Shown here piece by piece: positions 7,250 to 16,338 of a DNA stretch of 37,996 nt (its first letter is position 1; each line of letters opens with the position of its first letter). The stretch lies in contig NZ_AYWX01000007.1 of the NCBI RefSeq assembly GCF_000502875.1, positions 147,464-185,459 of the forward strand, in the 5' to 3' direction. The stretch comes from Mesorhizobium sp. L2C084A000 (lineage in GTDB: Bacteria; Pseudomonadota; Alphaproteobacteria; Rhizobiales; Rhizobiaceae). A program made the position numbers and the translations under genes. The notes under the pieces are model-generated. The model ran no database searches and was not told the DNA's origin. It saw nothing but the letters and a program-made list of their open reading frames with translations.

Positions 7250-7672
7250 TTATGCAGCCGCAGAGGTGCCCCTGTCGCTGAGCAACGCCGCTCCCGCCAT
7301 GTCATCAAGGATCGGACAATCCGGCCTTTCGTCGCCGTGGCAGGCATGGATCAGTTTCTGCAGCGTCGAGCGCATCGACTGCAACTCGCGCACTTTCTCC
7401 TCGATCGCCGTGACATGGGCGGCGGCGATTTCGCGCACGTTGTGGCTGGCGCGGCTGCGATCCTGGTAAAGCGCCATCAACTGGCGGCAATCGTCGATGG
7501 AAAAGCCCAGATTGCGCGCGCGGCGCAGGAAGGCCAGCCGATGGATGTCGTCTCCGGAATAATCGCGGTAGCCGTTGGCGGCCCGCGCCGGGGCGATCAG
7601 GCCGATCTCTTCATAGTAGCGGATAGTCTTGGCCGGCAGGCCGGAGCGGTGGGCGGCGTCACCGACATTCAT
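7250..7672 (-). CDS. cueR: MerR-family copper-responsive regulator CueR/HmrR
   Basis: A 140-residue transcription activator with an N-terminal MerR helix-turn-helix (NVGDAAHRSGLPAKTIRYYE), a wing with NGYRDYSGDD, a dimerisation coiled coil at about 75-108, and the C-terminal metal loop. Cys111 and Cys119 (CHGDERPDCPIL) reproduce the C-x7-C spacing that binds Cu(I) in CueR. Ser76 matches the serine that marks monovalent-metal sensors. In rhizobia this protein is called HmrR and activates a copper ATPase gene. The copA promoter at 16990-17020 in this window is a fitting target. The start at 7672 has GAGGAG 7 bases upstream; the longer frame to 7825 is not supported. Confidence 0.92.
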   Translation of the reverse strand: MNVGDAAHRSGLPAKTIRYYEEIGLIAPARAANGYRDYSGDDIHRLAFLRRARNLGFSIDDCRQLMALYQDRSRASHNVREIAAAHVTAIEEKVRELQSMRSTLQKLIHACHGDERPDCPILDDMAGAALLSDRGTSAAA

Positions 7673-7755
7673 GACGGTTCTCCTCGATTTCCAGGAGCCC
7701 ATGGAGCAGGCCCCTTGAATTTGCTTCACAATCCTGTGAGTCCTGTTGCCAAAAT

Positions 7756-7785
7756 GCCATAGTGATACGCTTACCGGTACGTCAA
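7756..7785 (-). promoter_or_regulatory. Candidate promoter of cueR
   Basis: On the minus strand TTGACG (7785-7780) is followed by an 18-bp spacer with the centre ACCGGT and then TATGGC (7761-7756). The -10 is weak, so this is tentative. The start codon would lie about 77 bp downstream of the expected transcription start. Confidence 0.3.
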
Positions 7786-7898
7786 GGCAGGCATATAGGC
7801 ATCGCGCGCTTGGCAAGCAAAGCAAATGCCAGCATGAATGACGATGAGAGAGCGGCCGACTCGTGCCGCCGAAGTTGGGCGGGGCACCGGATCACCTG

Positions 7899-8516
7899 AT
7901 GCGCATGAAGTCGTTTGCAATCATCGCCGCACTGGCGCTCTCCACTGCTATCGCCGGTTGCAGCACCATCGGCTCGCAGATCTTCTCCAACGACTACGGC
8001 GCGGTCACCGACGCCGGTTATCAGCTGCCGCGGATCCCGATCGAGAAAGTGCCGATGAAGTACCATCGGCAGGAAGTGAACTACGACAGCCCGGAAAAGC
8101 CGGGCACGATCATAGTCGATACGCAGAACAAGTTCCTCTACTTCATCGAGGGCGACGGCAGGGCCATTCGCTACGGCATCGGCGTCGGCCGCGAGGGCTT
8201 CGAGTGGCATGGCACCGCCCACATTGCGCTCAAGCGCGAATGGCCGACCTGGACACCGCCGAGGCAGATGATCCAGCGCCAGCCGGAATTGGAAAAGTTT
8301 GCCGGCGGCATGGAGCCGGGCCTGAAGAACCCGCTCGGCGCGCGCGCCATGTACCTGTTCAACAAGGGCGGCGATTCGGGCTATCGCCTGCATGGCAGCC
8401 CGGAATGGAATTCGATCGGCAAGGCTATGTCGTCTGGCTGCATCCGCCTAATGAATCAGGACATTATCGACCTCTATGACCGCGCCTCGGTCGGCGCCAA
8501 GGTCATCGTTCTCTAG
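7899..8516 (+). CDS. L,D-transpeptidase lipoprotein (ErfK/YbiS/YcfS family)
   Basis: A cell-envelope enzyme of about 205 residues. The N-terminus MRMKSFAIIAALALSTAIAG followed by Cys21 is a lipoprotein signal with lipobox IAGC. The YkuD catalytic domain spans about 65-205 and ends with the signature His165 (YRLHGSPEW) and Cys181 in SSGCIRLMNQD. Such enzymes form 3-3 peptidoglycan crosslinks or attach proteins to peptidoglycan; which applies here cannot be read from the sequence. The start is uncertain: a GTG at 7863 and an ATG at 7905 are alternatives. 7899 gives a normal signal peptide, and no strong ribosome site separates them. A clear terminator follows the stop. Confidence 0.9.
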   Translation: MRMKSFAIIAALALSTAIAGCSTIGSQIFSNDYGAVTDAGYQLPRIPIEKVPMKYHRQEVNYDSPEKPGTIIVDTQNKFLYFIEGDGRAIRYGIGVGREGFEWHGTAHIALKREWPTWTPPRQMIQRQPELEKFAGGMEPGLKNPLGARAMYLFNKGGDSGYRLHGSPEWNSIGKAMSSGCIRLMNQDIIDLYDRASVGAKVIVL

Positions 8517-8570
8517 AGGCAGTTTTCGTACGCGGACCGTCTAGGCAACAACGGACGTCCCAAGCAGAAA

Positions 8571-8596
8571 ACCGGGCAATTCGGCCCGGTTTTTTG
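8571..8596. terminator. Rho-independent terminator between convergent genes
   Basis: A perfect 7-bp stem ACCGGGC (8571-8577) / GCCCGGT (8584-8590) with loop AATTCG is followed by TTTTTT. An A-rich stretch precedes the stem, so it can also serve the nfu gene on the other strand. It serves the L,D-transpeptidase gene for certain. Confidence 0.88.
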
Positions 8597-8629
8597 TTGT
8601 TTGCCTCTAATGCCTCGAGAAGGAGGTCT

Positions 8630-9199
8630 CTACGAGACCTGCTCGACCTGCTGCACTTCCGGCACGAAATGGCGCAGAAGGTTCTGGATGCCGTGCTTCA
8701 GCGTCGCCGTCGAGGACGGGCAGCCGGCGCAGGCGCCCTTCATGTGCAGGAACACCGTGCCGTTCTCGAAGCCGCGGAAGGTGATGTCGCCTCCATCCTG
8801 GGCGACCGCCGGGCGCACCCGTGTATCGAGCAGTTCCTTGATGGTGATGACCAGCTCCTCGTCGGCCTTGTCGTAGAACTCACCGGTCTGGCTGGTCTCT
8901 GCGGCCGGGCCAGCCTTGGCCATGACAGGCGCGCCGGACATGAAATGCTCCATGATGGCGCCGAGGATCGCCGGCTTCAGATGCTGCCAGTCGGGGCCAT
9001 CCTTGGTCACGGTGATGAAGTCATAGCCGAAGAAAACGCCGGTGACGCCAGGAATTTCGAACAGCCGGCCGGCCAGCGGCGAGGCGACGGCGGCGCTGTC
9101 GGCATCGCGGAAATCGGCGGTGCCTTCCAGAAGCACTTCCTTGCCGGGCAGGAATTTCAGCGTCGCCGGGTTTGGCGTCGATTCGGTCTGGATGAACAT
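8630..9199 (-). CDS. Nfu-type iron-sulfur cluster scaffold/carrier protein (NifU C-terminal family)
   Basis: A 189-residue cytosolic protein with an N-terminal Nfu domain (MFIQTESTPNPATLKFLPG, about 1-90) and a C-terminal NifU-like domain (about 112-185). The cluster-binding motif is Cys157-x-x-Cys160 in GACAGCPSS, preceded by VAQDGGDITF. The layout equals mitochondrial NFU1 and alphaproteobacterial Nfu proteins, which deliver Fe-S clusters to client enzymes. The start ATG at 9199 has GGAG 6 bases upstream. It is the last gene of a minus-strand core block (glnD, murJ, trpS, uspA, nfu), with a 156-bp gap to the upstream uspA gene. Assignment to the family is firm; its client proteins are unknown. 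Confidence 0.94.
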   Translation of the reverse strand: MFIQTESTPNPATLKFLPGKEVLLEGTADFRDADSAAVASPLAGRLFEIPGVTGVFFGYDFITVTKDGPDWQHLKPAILGAIMEHFMSGAPVMAKAGPAAETSQTGEFYDKADEELVITIKELLDTRVRPAVAQDGGDITFRGFENGTVFLHMKGACAGCPSSTATLKHGIQNLLRHFVPEVQQVEQVS

Positions 9200-9355
9200 G
9201 GCCGTCTCCGTGCCCGTTTGGGCATCTAGTTTGGAACAATTCTAAATAGGCTCAATTGGATGGACATTCAAGCGAAACGCATCGCCGGAACGGCTGGCTG
9301 GCGGAATGTTTTTTCGCGCCCAAAATCGGAGCGGCATCACCTGAAGAGCAAAATC

Positions 9356-9847
9356 TCAGGCCAGGCTGTCTATTTCCTCGTCCGACAGGTTCTGCGGCAC
9401 GACAGTCACCGGGATCGGGAAGGCGGCACCCTTGCCGGCCACGGCGCCGACCAGCGGCCCCGGGCCTTCCTTGCCCGCACCGGCGGCCAGCACCAGGATG
9501 GCGATGTCCTGGTCTTCCTCGATCAATTTGTGGATCTCTTCCGTCGGCTTGCCTTCGCGCACCACCATCTCGGGCTCGATGCCGAGCTTCTGGCGCACCT
9601 TGTTGGCATAGCTGTCGAGTGCGGCGCGCGCCGTGGCGTTGGCTTCCTCGCGCATGATCTTCTCGACACCCAGCCAATGCTGGAAATCGTCCGGCACGAT
9701 GACATAGAGCAGCACCAGCGTGCCGCTGGTGCTCTGCGCCCGTTTCGAGGCATAGGCGACGGCGCGCTCGCATTCCGGCGTGTCGTCGATGATCGTCAGG
9801 AATTTCCTGCGATGGCCGGCTTCGCGGCTGAGGCGTTTGGAGACCAT
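9356..9847 (-). CDS. Universal stress protein (UspA family)
   Basis: A 163-residue cytosolic protein with a single Usp domain. It starts with FLTIIDDTPECERAVAYA, where the Asp pair is the usual N-terminal nucleotide contact. It has the middle TLVLLYVIVPDDFQHWLGVEK and ends with ILVLAAGAGKEGPGPLVGAVA and FPIPVTVVPQ. The ATP loop (G-x2-G-x9-G-S/T) is only partly kept, so nucleotide binding is uncertain. Such proteins act in stress survival, often by unclear means. It sits between trpS (94 bp upstream) and nfu on the same strand, a conserved neighbourhood in rhizobia. No clear ribosome site is seen at 9847, but no better start exists. Confidence 0.9.
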   Translation of the reverse strand: MVSKRLSREAGHRRKFLTIIDDTPECERAVAYASKRAQSTSGTLVLLYVIVPDDFQHWLGVEKIMREEANATARAALDSYANKVRQKLGIEPEMVVREGKPTEEIHKLIEEDQDIAILVLAAGAGKEGPGPLVGAVAGKGAAFPIPVTVVPQNLSDEEIDSLA

Positions 9848-9940
9848 GTCTATCTACTCGGTGTCGTGCGGCCGCAATCTGCCACTGCGGGGGACCGGCG
9901 GCAAGCCGCCGGCCTTGTGCCAGTGCACCCGATGTCGCGA

Positions 9941-11008
9941 TCAGCCCTGCAGCAGGCCGATAATGTCGCGCACCGTCTTCATCGTCGCTTCGGCCAGCAC
10001 GCCGGCGCGCTCGCCGCCATCCTTGAGCACCGCGTCGACATAGGCGCGGTCATCCGAAATGCGGCGCATCTCGCTGGCGATCGGCGCCAGTTTTTCCACT
10101 GCAAGATCGGCCAAGGCCGGCTTGAACACGGAAAACTGCTGGCCGGCGAATTCCTTGAGTACATCCGCCTTCGACATCTCGGCGAGACCCGCATAGATGC
10201 CGACCAGGTTCTCCGCCTCGGGCCGGCCGGCCAGGCCGTCCAGCTCGCTCGGCAACGCTTCCGGGTCGGTTTTGGCCTTGCGAATCTTCTTCGAGATGTC
10301 ATCGGCATCGTCGGTCAGGTTGATGCGCGACAAATCCGACGGGTCCGATTTGGACATTTTCTTGGAGCCGTCGCGCAGCGACATGATGCGCGCCGCCGGC
10401 CCACCGATGACCGGCTCGGTCAGCGGGAAATAGCCGTTCACGGTCTCTTCGCCGACCTGCATCTCGACGCCGATGCCAAGGGCCGCGATGCGGTCGGAGA
10501 AGTCGTTGTTGAATTTCTGCGCGATGTCGCGTGTGAGTTCCAGATGCTGCTTTTGGTCCTCGCCCACCGGCACGTGGGTGGCACGGTAGAGCAGGATGTC
10601 GGCAGCCATCAGCGAAGGATAGGCTAGCAGGCCGAGCGACGCGTTCTCGCGGTCCTTGCCGGCCTTGTCCTTGAACTGCGTCATGCGGTTCATCCAGCCG
10701 ATGCGCGCCACGCAATTGAAGATCCAGGCGAGCTCCGCATGCTGCATGACCCGCGACTGATTGAAGACGATGTGCTTCTTCGGGTCGATGCCCGAGGCCA
10801 GGAACGCAGCGGTGATCGACCGCGTCTGGTCGGCTAGGTCTTCATGAACGAGTTGAGCTGTCAGCGAATGCAGGTCGACGACGCAATAGATGCAATCGGA
10901 GGTGTCCTGCAGGGCGACGAATTTCTTGATGGCGCCGAGATAGTTGCCGAGGTGCAGATTGCCGGTCGGCTGGACACCGGAAAAGACGAGTGGCTTGAAG
11001 GCGGTCAT
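9941..11008 (-). CDS. trpS: Tryptophanyl-tRNA synthetase
   Basis: A class I aminoacyl-tRNA synthetase that charges tRNA-Trp, 355 residues. The ATP-binding signatures are TGNLHLGNY (15-23, the HIGH motif) and KKMSKSD (216-222, the KMSKS motif). Substrate-site segments such as [25 protein letters not shown] and [18 protein letters not shown] are those of bacterial TrpS. The start at 11008 ([11 protein letters not shown]) is chosen because GAGG lies 6 bases upstream; the ATG at 11020 overlaps that ribosome site. In many rhizobia trpS follows murJ directly. Here about 800 bp carrying a repeat and two opposite-strand small genes lie between them. Confidence 0.97.
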   Translation of the reverse strand: MTAFKPLVFSGVQPTGNLHLGNYLGAIKKFVALQDTSDCIYCVVDLHSLTAQLVHEDLADQTRSITAAFLASGIDPKKHIVFNQSRVMQHAELAWIFNCVARIGWMNRMTQFKDKAGKDRENASLGLLAYPSLMAADILLYRATHVPVGEDQKQHLELTRDIAQKFNNDFSDRIAALGIGVEMQVGEETVNGYFPLTEPVIGGPAARIMSLRDGSKKMSKSDPSDLSRINLTDDADDISKKIRKAKTDPEALPSELDGLAGRPEAENLVGIYAGLAEMSKADVLKEFAGQQFSVFKPALADLAVEKLAPIASEMRRISDDRAYVDAVLKDGGERAGVLAEATMKTVRDIIGLLQG

Positions 11009-11043
11009 GATTGTCCTCATGGCTTGTGGAGGGCCGTATAAGT

Positions 11044-11082
11044 GTGATTCCGAAAAGTTGCAGACTTTTCGGAGCCAATCAC
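11044..11082. repeat. Dispersed palindromic element, copy C
   Basis: A perfect 10-bp stem TCCGAAAAGT (11049-11058) / ACTTTTCGGA (11064-11073) has the 5-base loop TGCAG. It is flanked by outer arms GTGATT (11044-11049) and AATCAC (11077-11082). Arm-plus-core design and the CGAAAAGT core relate it to copies A and B. It lies 36 bp upstream of the trpS start codon. Confidence 0.6.
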
Positions 11083-11230
11083 GCGGCTGGAAACCGCGCG
11101 CGGCGAAAGTCTTGCGACGGCGCGCTTATGGACGAGAGCGGTGAGAGGATCAAGAGGCCATTGGGCCTTGGAGCAGACTACAAGGAACAGAGACAAGAAA
11201 CCGGGAGTGTCTCAGTTTGAAATTTGAAAT

Positions 11231-11554
11231 ATGCAAAAGCACCTATATGCTTCGCGGAAAGCAGGGGCCGGAGACTTGGCGCGAGTTTGGAAGATTGTAC
11301 GCCACGGGGCGCCCGATCAATGGGAGGATTCCATCCCAGAGAAGTCGCTGGCCGAAGGGCAATTAGTCGTGCTTCTATCGCGGCTAGCCGCGAGCCATCT
11401 GCCACCCGTCGCCACGACCCCATTGCCACGAAACGCTCCGCGCTTCACTACGTCGCTCACTGTCAAAAACGACCGCTTTGGCAACAAGCACTTCATCATG
11501 TACGCGAGCGGCAGCCGGGTGCATTACATAGCGACCTTGGAGGAGACGCCTTGA
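11231..11554 (+). CDS. Hypothetical protein, first gene of a two-gene unit (107 aa)
   Basis: I do not recognise this protein. It has 107 residues, no signal peptide or membrane segment. It opens with a basic part (QKHLYASRKAGAGDLARVWK), has a central region with LAEGQLVVLLSRLAASHLPP, and ends in a predicted beta-rich stretch (SLTVKNDRFGNKHFIMYASG, VHYIATLEE). Its TGA stop directly abuts the ATG of the next gene, and a GGAGG inside its last codons serves that gene, so the two are translationally coupled. The start at 11231 lacks a strong ribosome site. A small regulatory or toxin-like role is imaginable only because of the size and pairing. Confidence 0.55.
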   Translation: MQKHLYASRKAGAGDLARVWKIVRHGAPDQWEDSIPEKSLAEGQLVVLLSRLAASHLPPVATTPLPRNAPRFTTSLTVKNDRFGNKHFIMYASGSRVHYIATLEETP

Positions 11555-11752
11555 ATGCCCACCGGATCTGAAGGTCAGAAGCGCCCCGCCGGCGTGGTCG
11601 GTATGCAAGAGGCACTGCAGCGCAGGCGCAGCCGCGAGACGCCGCTGGAGACCGCGGCACGGCTTCGGGCCGAACTCGGAATTGAACTGAGGGGGCAGGC
11701 GCGCAACACCTTGCCACCCTCCGTCTACGACGAATTGTCTGGAGAAGACTAA
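11555..11752 (+). CDS. Hypothetical protein, second gene of a two-gene unit (65 aa)
   Basis: A 65-residue soluble protein that I cannot assign to a family. It has a charged helical region (MQEALQRRRSRETPLETAAR, then LRAELGIELRG) and a short tail TLPPSVYDELSGED. The mix of a charged helix and an acidic tail resembles small antitoxins of type II toxin-antitoxin pairs, but no DNA-binding motif is clear. The start is well supported: a GGAGGAG lies about 9 bases upstream and the ATG immediately follows the stop codon of the preceding gene. It ends 61 bp before the stop codon of the convergent murJ. Confidence 0.6.
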   Translation: MPTGSEGQKRPAGVVGMQEALQRRRSRETPLETAARLRAELGIELRGQARNTLPPSVYDELSGED

Positions 11753-11813
11753 TGTTTGTCGAAGCAGCCGCTATCGTCGCAATGAGGGGTGGGACATTGC
11801 AATAAATTCCGGC

Positions 11814-13412
11814 TCACGGATCTGGAGACTGTTCCCTAGTCGGCGGCGATCCTTTCCGTCCGACATTGCGCCGGATCATCCCGAAATCGGCGCCGCCGGT
11901 GGCAAACGCGGTGATGAAATAAAGCAGCGCCCCACCGGCAACCAGCGACAGCAGCGTCGCCGCCTTGACCACCAGCGGCGAGCCCGGCCCAAGCCTGATG
12001 GCGAACCAGTGTTCGGCAAAATAGAGCGCAGCGCCCATCACCACGGCGGACAGCACCAGACGTGGAATGCGCTTCATCAGCGGTACGTCGCGGCCCCAAT
12101 GGCCGCGCCGGATCAAGACGCCGAGCAGCATCACCGCGTTGACCCAGCCGGCGACGGCCGAGGCCACCGCAATGCCGGGCGCCCCCATCCGTGGAAACAG
12201 CGTCAGCGCCGTGGTGACGTTCACCGCCACCGAGATGGCGGCAAAGATCATCGGCGTGCGCGTGTCCTCGCGGGCGAAATAGCCTGGGGTGAACGCCTTG
12301 ATCAGCACGAAGGCCGGCAGGCCGAGGCCGAAGATCGCCAGGATCGCCGCCACCGTCGGCGTCGATCCGTTGGCGGCGAACGCGCCGCGCTCATAGACCA
12401 GCCGCACGATCGGCTCAGACATCACCCAGAGTGCCGCGGCTGCCGGCAAGGTCAGGAACAGCGTGAACTCGACCGAGCGGTTCTGCAGATTGGCCGCCTC
12501 GATCAGATTGCCCGACTTCAGCGCCCGCGACAGTTCGGGCAACAGCACGATCGCCACCGCAACACCGACCACGCCGAGCGGCAACTGGTAGATGCGGTCG
12601 GCATAGGCGAGCGAGGACACCGCGCTGTTCTGTGCCGAGGCGATCGCCGTGCCGATCAGCTGGTTGATCTGGGTGATGCCGCCGGTGATGGCCGCCGGCA
12701 GCGCCAGGATCAGCAGCCGCTTGACCGCGGGCGTCATTTTCGGCCGGCGGAAGCCGATCGAGATGCCGGCGTGGCGCACCGCCACCCAGACGATCGCCAG
12801 TTGCACCAGTCCGGCGGCAAGCACGCCCCAGGACAGCCCGTAGCCGACGGTGAGGGCATCCGAGCCCTTGTACCAGGCATAGGCGAGCACGCCGATCAGG
12901 ATGATGTTGAGGAACACCGGGGCCACCGCGGCGGCGAAATAGCGGCGCAGCGAATTCAGCATGCCCGCCATCATCGCGCCCAGCGACATGCAGATCAGAT
13001 AGGGAAACATGATCGTTGCCAGCGTCACCGTGGTGTCGAACTTCCCCGGCGTGCCGGCAAAACCCGGCGCCACCAGATAGCGCACGATCAGCGGCATCGA
13101 CAGTTCCATGATGATCGTCAGCGCCAGCAGCGCCGTGAACAGCACGCCGAACACTTCCTCGGAAAAGCGCTTGGCGCCTTCGGTACCGTGGGTCTCGATC
13201 TCCTTGGCGAACAGCGGCACGAAGGCGGCGTTGAAGGCCCCCTCGGCAAACAGCCGGCGAAAGGTGTTGGGAAACTGGAAAGCGGCGTTGAAGGCATCGG
13301 CAACCGGTCCGGTACCGAGTGCAGCAGCCATCAGCATCTCGCGGCCGAAACCGAGCGCGCGGCTCATCAGCGTGCCGGAAGCGACCGTTGCGAATTTCTT
13401 GACGAGGCTCAT
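11814..13412 (-). CDS. murJ: Lipid II flippase MurJ (MviN)
   Basis: An inner-membrane protein of 532 residues with about 14 hydrophobic segments, a member of the MOP superfamily that moves lipid II across the membrane for peptidoglycan synthesis. The N-terminus has the essential MurJ residues: Arg18 and Arg24 in MSRALGFGREMLMAAALG, Asp39 in VADAFNAAF, and Arg52-Arg53 and Glu57 in FRRLFAEGAFNAAFVPLF. The C-terminus after about residue 510 is short, polar and basic. It lies 46 bp downstream of glnD on the same strand and is probably co-transcribed with it, an arrangement common in Rhizobiales. The start ATG at 13412 gives the normal N-terminus. Confidence 0.96.
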   Translation of the reverse strand: MSLVKKFATVASGTLMSRALGFGREMLMAAALGTGPVADAFNAAFQFPNTFRRLFAEGAFNAAFVPLFAKEIETHGTEGAKRFSEEVFGVLFTALLALTIIMELSMPLIVRYLVAPGFAGTPGKFDTTVTLATIMFPYLICMSLGAMMAGMLNSLRRYFAAAVAPVFLNIILIGVLAYAWYKGSDALTVGYGLSWGVLAAGLVQLAIVWVAVRHAGISIGFRRPKMTPAVKRLLILALPAAITGGITQINQLIGTAIASAQNSAVSSLAYADRIYQLPLGVVGVAVAIVLLPELSRALKSGNLIEAANLQNRSVEFTLFLTLPAAAALWVMSEPIVRLVYERGAFAANGSTPTVAAILAIFGLGLPAFVLIKAFTPGYFAREDTRTPMIFAAISVAVNVTTALTLFPRMGAPGIAVASAVAGWVNAVMLLGVLIRRGHWGRDVPLMKRIPRLVLSAVVMGAALYFAEHWFAIRLGPGSPLVVKAATLLSLVAGGALLYFITAFATGGADFGMIRRNVGRKGSPPTREQSPDP

Positions 13413-13458
13413 GCTTTTGGGAACTGCCTGCGCAATTGGGACAAAGTGATGGTCGTTG

Positions 13459-16260
13459 TCACTCGGCCGCCGCCCTGGGCTTGCCGCCGCGTTCGGGCAC
13501 GATGCCTTCGAGCGTTGCCATCAGCCGATTGCGGATGGTGGCGATGCGGGCCGGGCTATCTATCTTCTGGCCAGTGAGATCGGTGACATAGAAAGTGTCG
13601 ATGACCTTTTCGCCGAAGGTGGTGATGTGGGCCGATGCGATGTCGAGCGACAGGTCGGAAAGCGTTCCGGTGATCTCCGACAGCAGTCCCGGCCGGTCGA
13701 GGCCCTCGACCTCGATGACCGAAAAACGGTTCGACAGCGTGTTGCGGATTTCGGCACGCGGTGGGATCTTGAACACCTTGGAGCCGCGCCGCGGCTTGGT
13801 GCGCTTCTCGATCATTTCCGGCAGCCAGCTCTTGCCCGACAGCACGTCCTCGATTAGCCGGCCGACACGTTCGGCGCGCCGGCGCTCGTCCTCGTCGCGA
13901 TCGAATTCTCTGCTGATCAGGATCGTGTCGAGCGCGCGGCCATCCGACGTCGTGAAGATCTGCGCGTCGACAATGTTGCCGCCGGCTCCGGCGCAAGCCC
14001 CGGCGATGACAGAGAGCAGGCGGGGGTGGTCCTGCGCCAGCACGGTGATTTCGGTCACCGCCTCGAACTGGTGGGTCTTGACCATGGTGGCAAGCTTGTT
14101 GCCTGACACGTCCGCTTCGCGGATGAACTCGGCATGGCGCAACTGGTCTGCGAGATCGACGGTCAAAAGGTAATTCTCGTAGTGTTGGCCGACATAGCGC
14201 TTGCGGGCCTTGTCCGGCCAGTCGGCAAGCGCCTCGGCCAGGCGCTCGCGCGCCGCCGCCGTGCGCTGCGCGCGCGACACTTCCGAAAACCCGCCGGTCA
14301 GCAGCAATTCGGTCTCGTAGTAGAGCGTGCGCAGCAGCTGGCCCTTCCAGCCGTTCCAGACACCGGGTCCGACGCCCCTGATGTCGCAGACGGTGAGGAT
14401 CAAAAGCAGCTTCAGCCGCTCGACCGACTGCACGATCGCGGCAAAATCCTCGATGGTCTTGCGGTCGTTGAGGTCGCGGGTCTGCGCCGTCATCGACATC
14501 ACGAGGTGGTTCTCGACCAGCCAGGCCACGGTTTCGGTATCGGCAGGCGACAGCCCCATATGCGGGCAGATCCGACGGGCGATCCTGGCCCCCGCCTCGG
14601 AATGGTCCTCCGGCCTGCCCTTGGCGATGTCGTGCAGCAGTACGGCGACATAGAGCGCTTCGCGGCTCTTCTTCAGGCTCGGCATCAGCGTGTGCGAGAG
14701 GGGGTGGACCTTTTCGCCGTCGCCGCGCTCGATCTCGGCCAGCACGCCGATGCAGCGGATCAGATGCTCGTCCACCGTGTAGTGGTGGTACATCGAGAAC
14801 TGCATCATGGCGACGATCTTGCCGAAATCCGGGATCAGCTTGCCGAGCAGTCCGGCTTCGTTCATGCGACGCAGATTGAGTTCGGCATTGCGATCCGAGG
14901 TCAATATGTCGAGGAACAGCCGGTTGGCCTCCTCGTCGCGCCGCAGCGACTTGTTGACCAGGCCGAGCGAACGGGTCAGCAGCTTGAGCGCGTCAGGGTG
15001 GAATTCCAGACCGTGCTTGTCGGCGAACCAGAACAGCCTGAGCAGATTGACCGGATCGCGCTCGAACACCTGGTCGTCGGCGATGTTGATGCGGTGGTTG
15101 TCGACAATGAAATCGGAGGTGCCGGCCAGCTTGCGTTTGCGCCTGGAGAAAGTCAGGAAGATGCGGTTGAAGCCAGGAACGTGCTTGGCCTGCTCCTCCT
15201 CGAGCGCCGCGCAGAAGATGCGGGTCAGGTCGCCGACGTCCTTGGCAACGAGGAAGTAGTGCTTCATGAAGCGCTCGACCGCCGACAGGCCGGGGTGTGT
15301 GGTGTAGCCGAGCCGTTCGGCGATCTCGCGCTGGATGTCGAAATGCAACCGCTCTTCGGCCTTGCCGGTGAGGAAATGCATGTGGCAGCGTACCGCCCAC
15401 AGGAAATCCTCCGCCTTCTGGAACTCGCGGTATTCGCCCTCGGTGAAGACGCCCTTGTCGACCAGTTCCTCGCCGGTACGCACCCGATAGAAATATTTGC
15501 CGATCCAGAACAGCGTCTGCAGGTCGCGCAGGCCGCCCTTGCCGTCCTTGACGTTGGGCTCGACCAGATAGCGGCTTTCGCCGGCCTTGGCATGGCGGTC
15601 ATCGCGTTCGGCAAGCTTGGCCTGGACATATTCGGGGCCGGTCGTGCGCACCACCTCATGATCGAACCGCAGCATCAGTTCATCATAGAGCTTTTCCTCG
15701 CCCCACAGGAAACGTGCTTCGAGGATCGAGGTGCGAATGGTGACATCGGTGCGCGACAGGCGCAGGCATTCGTCGATGTTACGGGTGGCGTGGCCGACCT
15801 TCAGCCCCAGGTCCCACAGCATGTAGAGCATGTATTCGACTGTCTGTTCGCCCCACGGCGTCTGCTTGTAGGGCAGCAGGAACAGAAGGTCGATGTCGGA
15901 TCCGGGCGCCAGCGTTCCACGGCCGTAGCCGCCGACAGCGACGACGGCCATGCGCTCCGCCGAGGACGGGTTCTTGACCCGGTAGACATGGGTGACGGCG
16001 AAATCGTAAAGCGCCCGGATGATCTCGTCCATGAGATGCGACAGCCGCGCCGCGCAGGCGCTGCCGCCGCCATCGTCCATCAGCATTCGTTCGGCAATGG
16101 CGCGCCCTTCCGCCAGTCGTCCCTTGAGCAGTTGGAGCACGCCATTGCGCGCGGCCTGCCCTGAGCCATCATCCGCCGTGGCCGCGGTCAGCGCGGTCAT
16201 CTCGCGGCGCAAGGCTTCGCCGTCGATCAATTCGTCGAGCTTCAGGGAGATTCTTGCCAT
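13459..16260 (-). CDS. glnD: Bifunctional PII uridylyltransferase / uridylyl-removing enzyme GlnD
   Basis: The main nitrogen sensor enzyme, 933 residues. It uridylylates PII proteins (GlnB, GlnK) when glutamine is low and removes UMP when it is high. Domains in order are the nucleotidyltransferase with [19 protein letters not shown] (110-128; Asp122 and Asp124 bind metal), a helical region, and the HD hydrolase with HHYTVDEH (492-499) and LLHDIAKG (His543-Asp544). Two C-terminal ACT domains follow (around 745-825 and 855-930, with [20 protein letters not shown] and [20 protein letters not shown]), which sense glutamine. All catalytic residues appear intact. The length matches rhizobial GlnD. 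It heads the glnD-murJ group; the ATG at 16260 starts the normal [13 protein letters not shown] sequence. Confidence 0.97.
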   Translation of the reverse strand: MARISLKLDELIDGEALRREMTALTAATADDGSGQAARNGVLQLLKGRLAEGRAIAERMLMDDGGGSACAARLSHLMDEIIRALYDFAVTHVYRVKNPSSAERMAVVAVGGYGRGTLAPGSDIDLLFLLPYKQTPWGEQTVEYMLYMLWDLGLKVGHATRNIDECLRLSRTDVTIRTSILEARFLWGEEKLYDELMLRFDHEVVRTTGPEYVQAKLAERDDRHAKAGESRYLVEPNVKDGKGGLRDLQTLFWIGKYFYRVRTGEELVDKGVFTEGEYREFQKAEDFLWAVRCHMHFLTGKAEERLHFDIQREIAERLGYTTHPGLSAVERFMKHYFLVAKDVGDLTRIFCAALEEEQAKHVPGFNRIFLTFSRRKRKLAGTSDFIVDNHRINIADDQVFERDPVNLLRLFWFADKHGLEFHPDALKLLTRSLGLVNKSLRRDEEANRLFLDILTSDRNAELNLRRMNEAGLLGKLIPDFGKIVAMMQFSMYHHYTVDEHLIRCIGVLAEIERGDGEKVHPLSHTLMPSLKKSREALYVAVLLHDIAKGRPEDHSEAGARIARRICPHMGLSPADTETVAWLVENHLVMSMTAQTRDLNDRKTIEDFAAIVQSVERLKLLLILTVCDIRGVGPGVWNGWKGQLLRTLYYETELLLTGGFSEVSRAQRTAAARERLAEALADWPDKARKRYVGQHYENYLLTVDLADQLRHAEFIREADVSGNKLATMVKTHQFEAVTEITVLAQDHPRLLSVIAGACAGAGGNIVDAQIFTTSDGRALDTILISREFDRDEDERRRAERVGRLIEDVLSGKSWLPEMIEKRTKPRRGSKVFKIPPRAEIRNTLSNRFSVIEVEGLDRPGLLSEITGTLSDLSLDIASAHITTFGEKVIDTFYVTDLTGQKIDSPARIATIRNRLMATLEGIVPERGGKPRAAAE

Positions 16261-16338
16261 ATATCCAGTCGGCCTTGCCGTTCGGCGGCGTCTATAGCGC
16301 GTTTTCGTGGCGCTGGGTATGGGGCGTTGAAAGCCGGT

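Noticed and set aside
11384..11608. Minus-strand frames covering the two small genes between trpS and murJ
   Set aside because: No ribosome site or coupling, whereas the plus-strand pair has abutting stop/start codons and GGAGG.
14134..16164. A 676-residue plus-strand frame inside glnD
   Set aside because: Shadow of glnD, whose nucleotidyltransferase, HD and ACT motifs are intact on the other strand.
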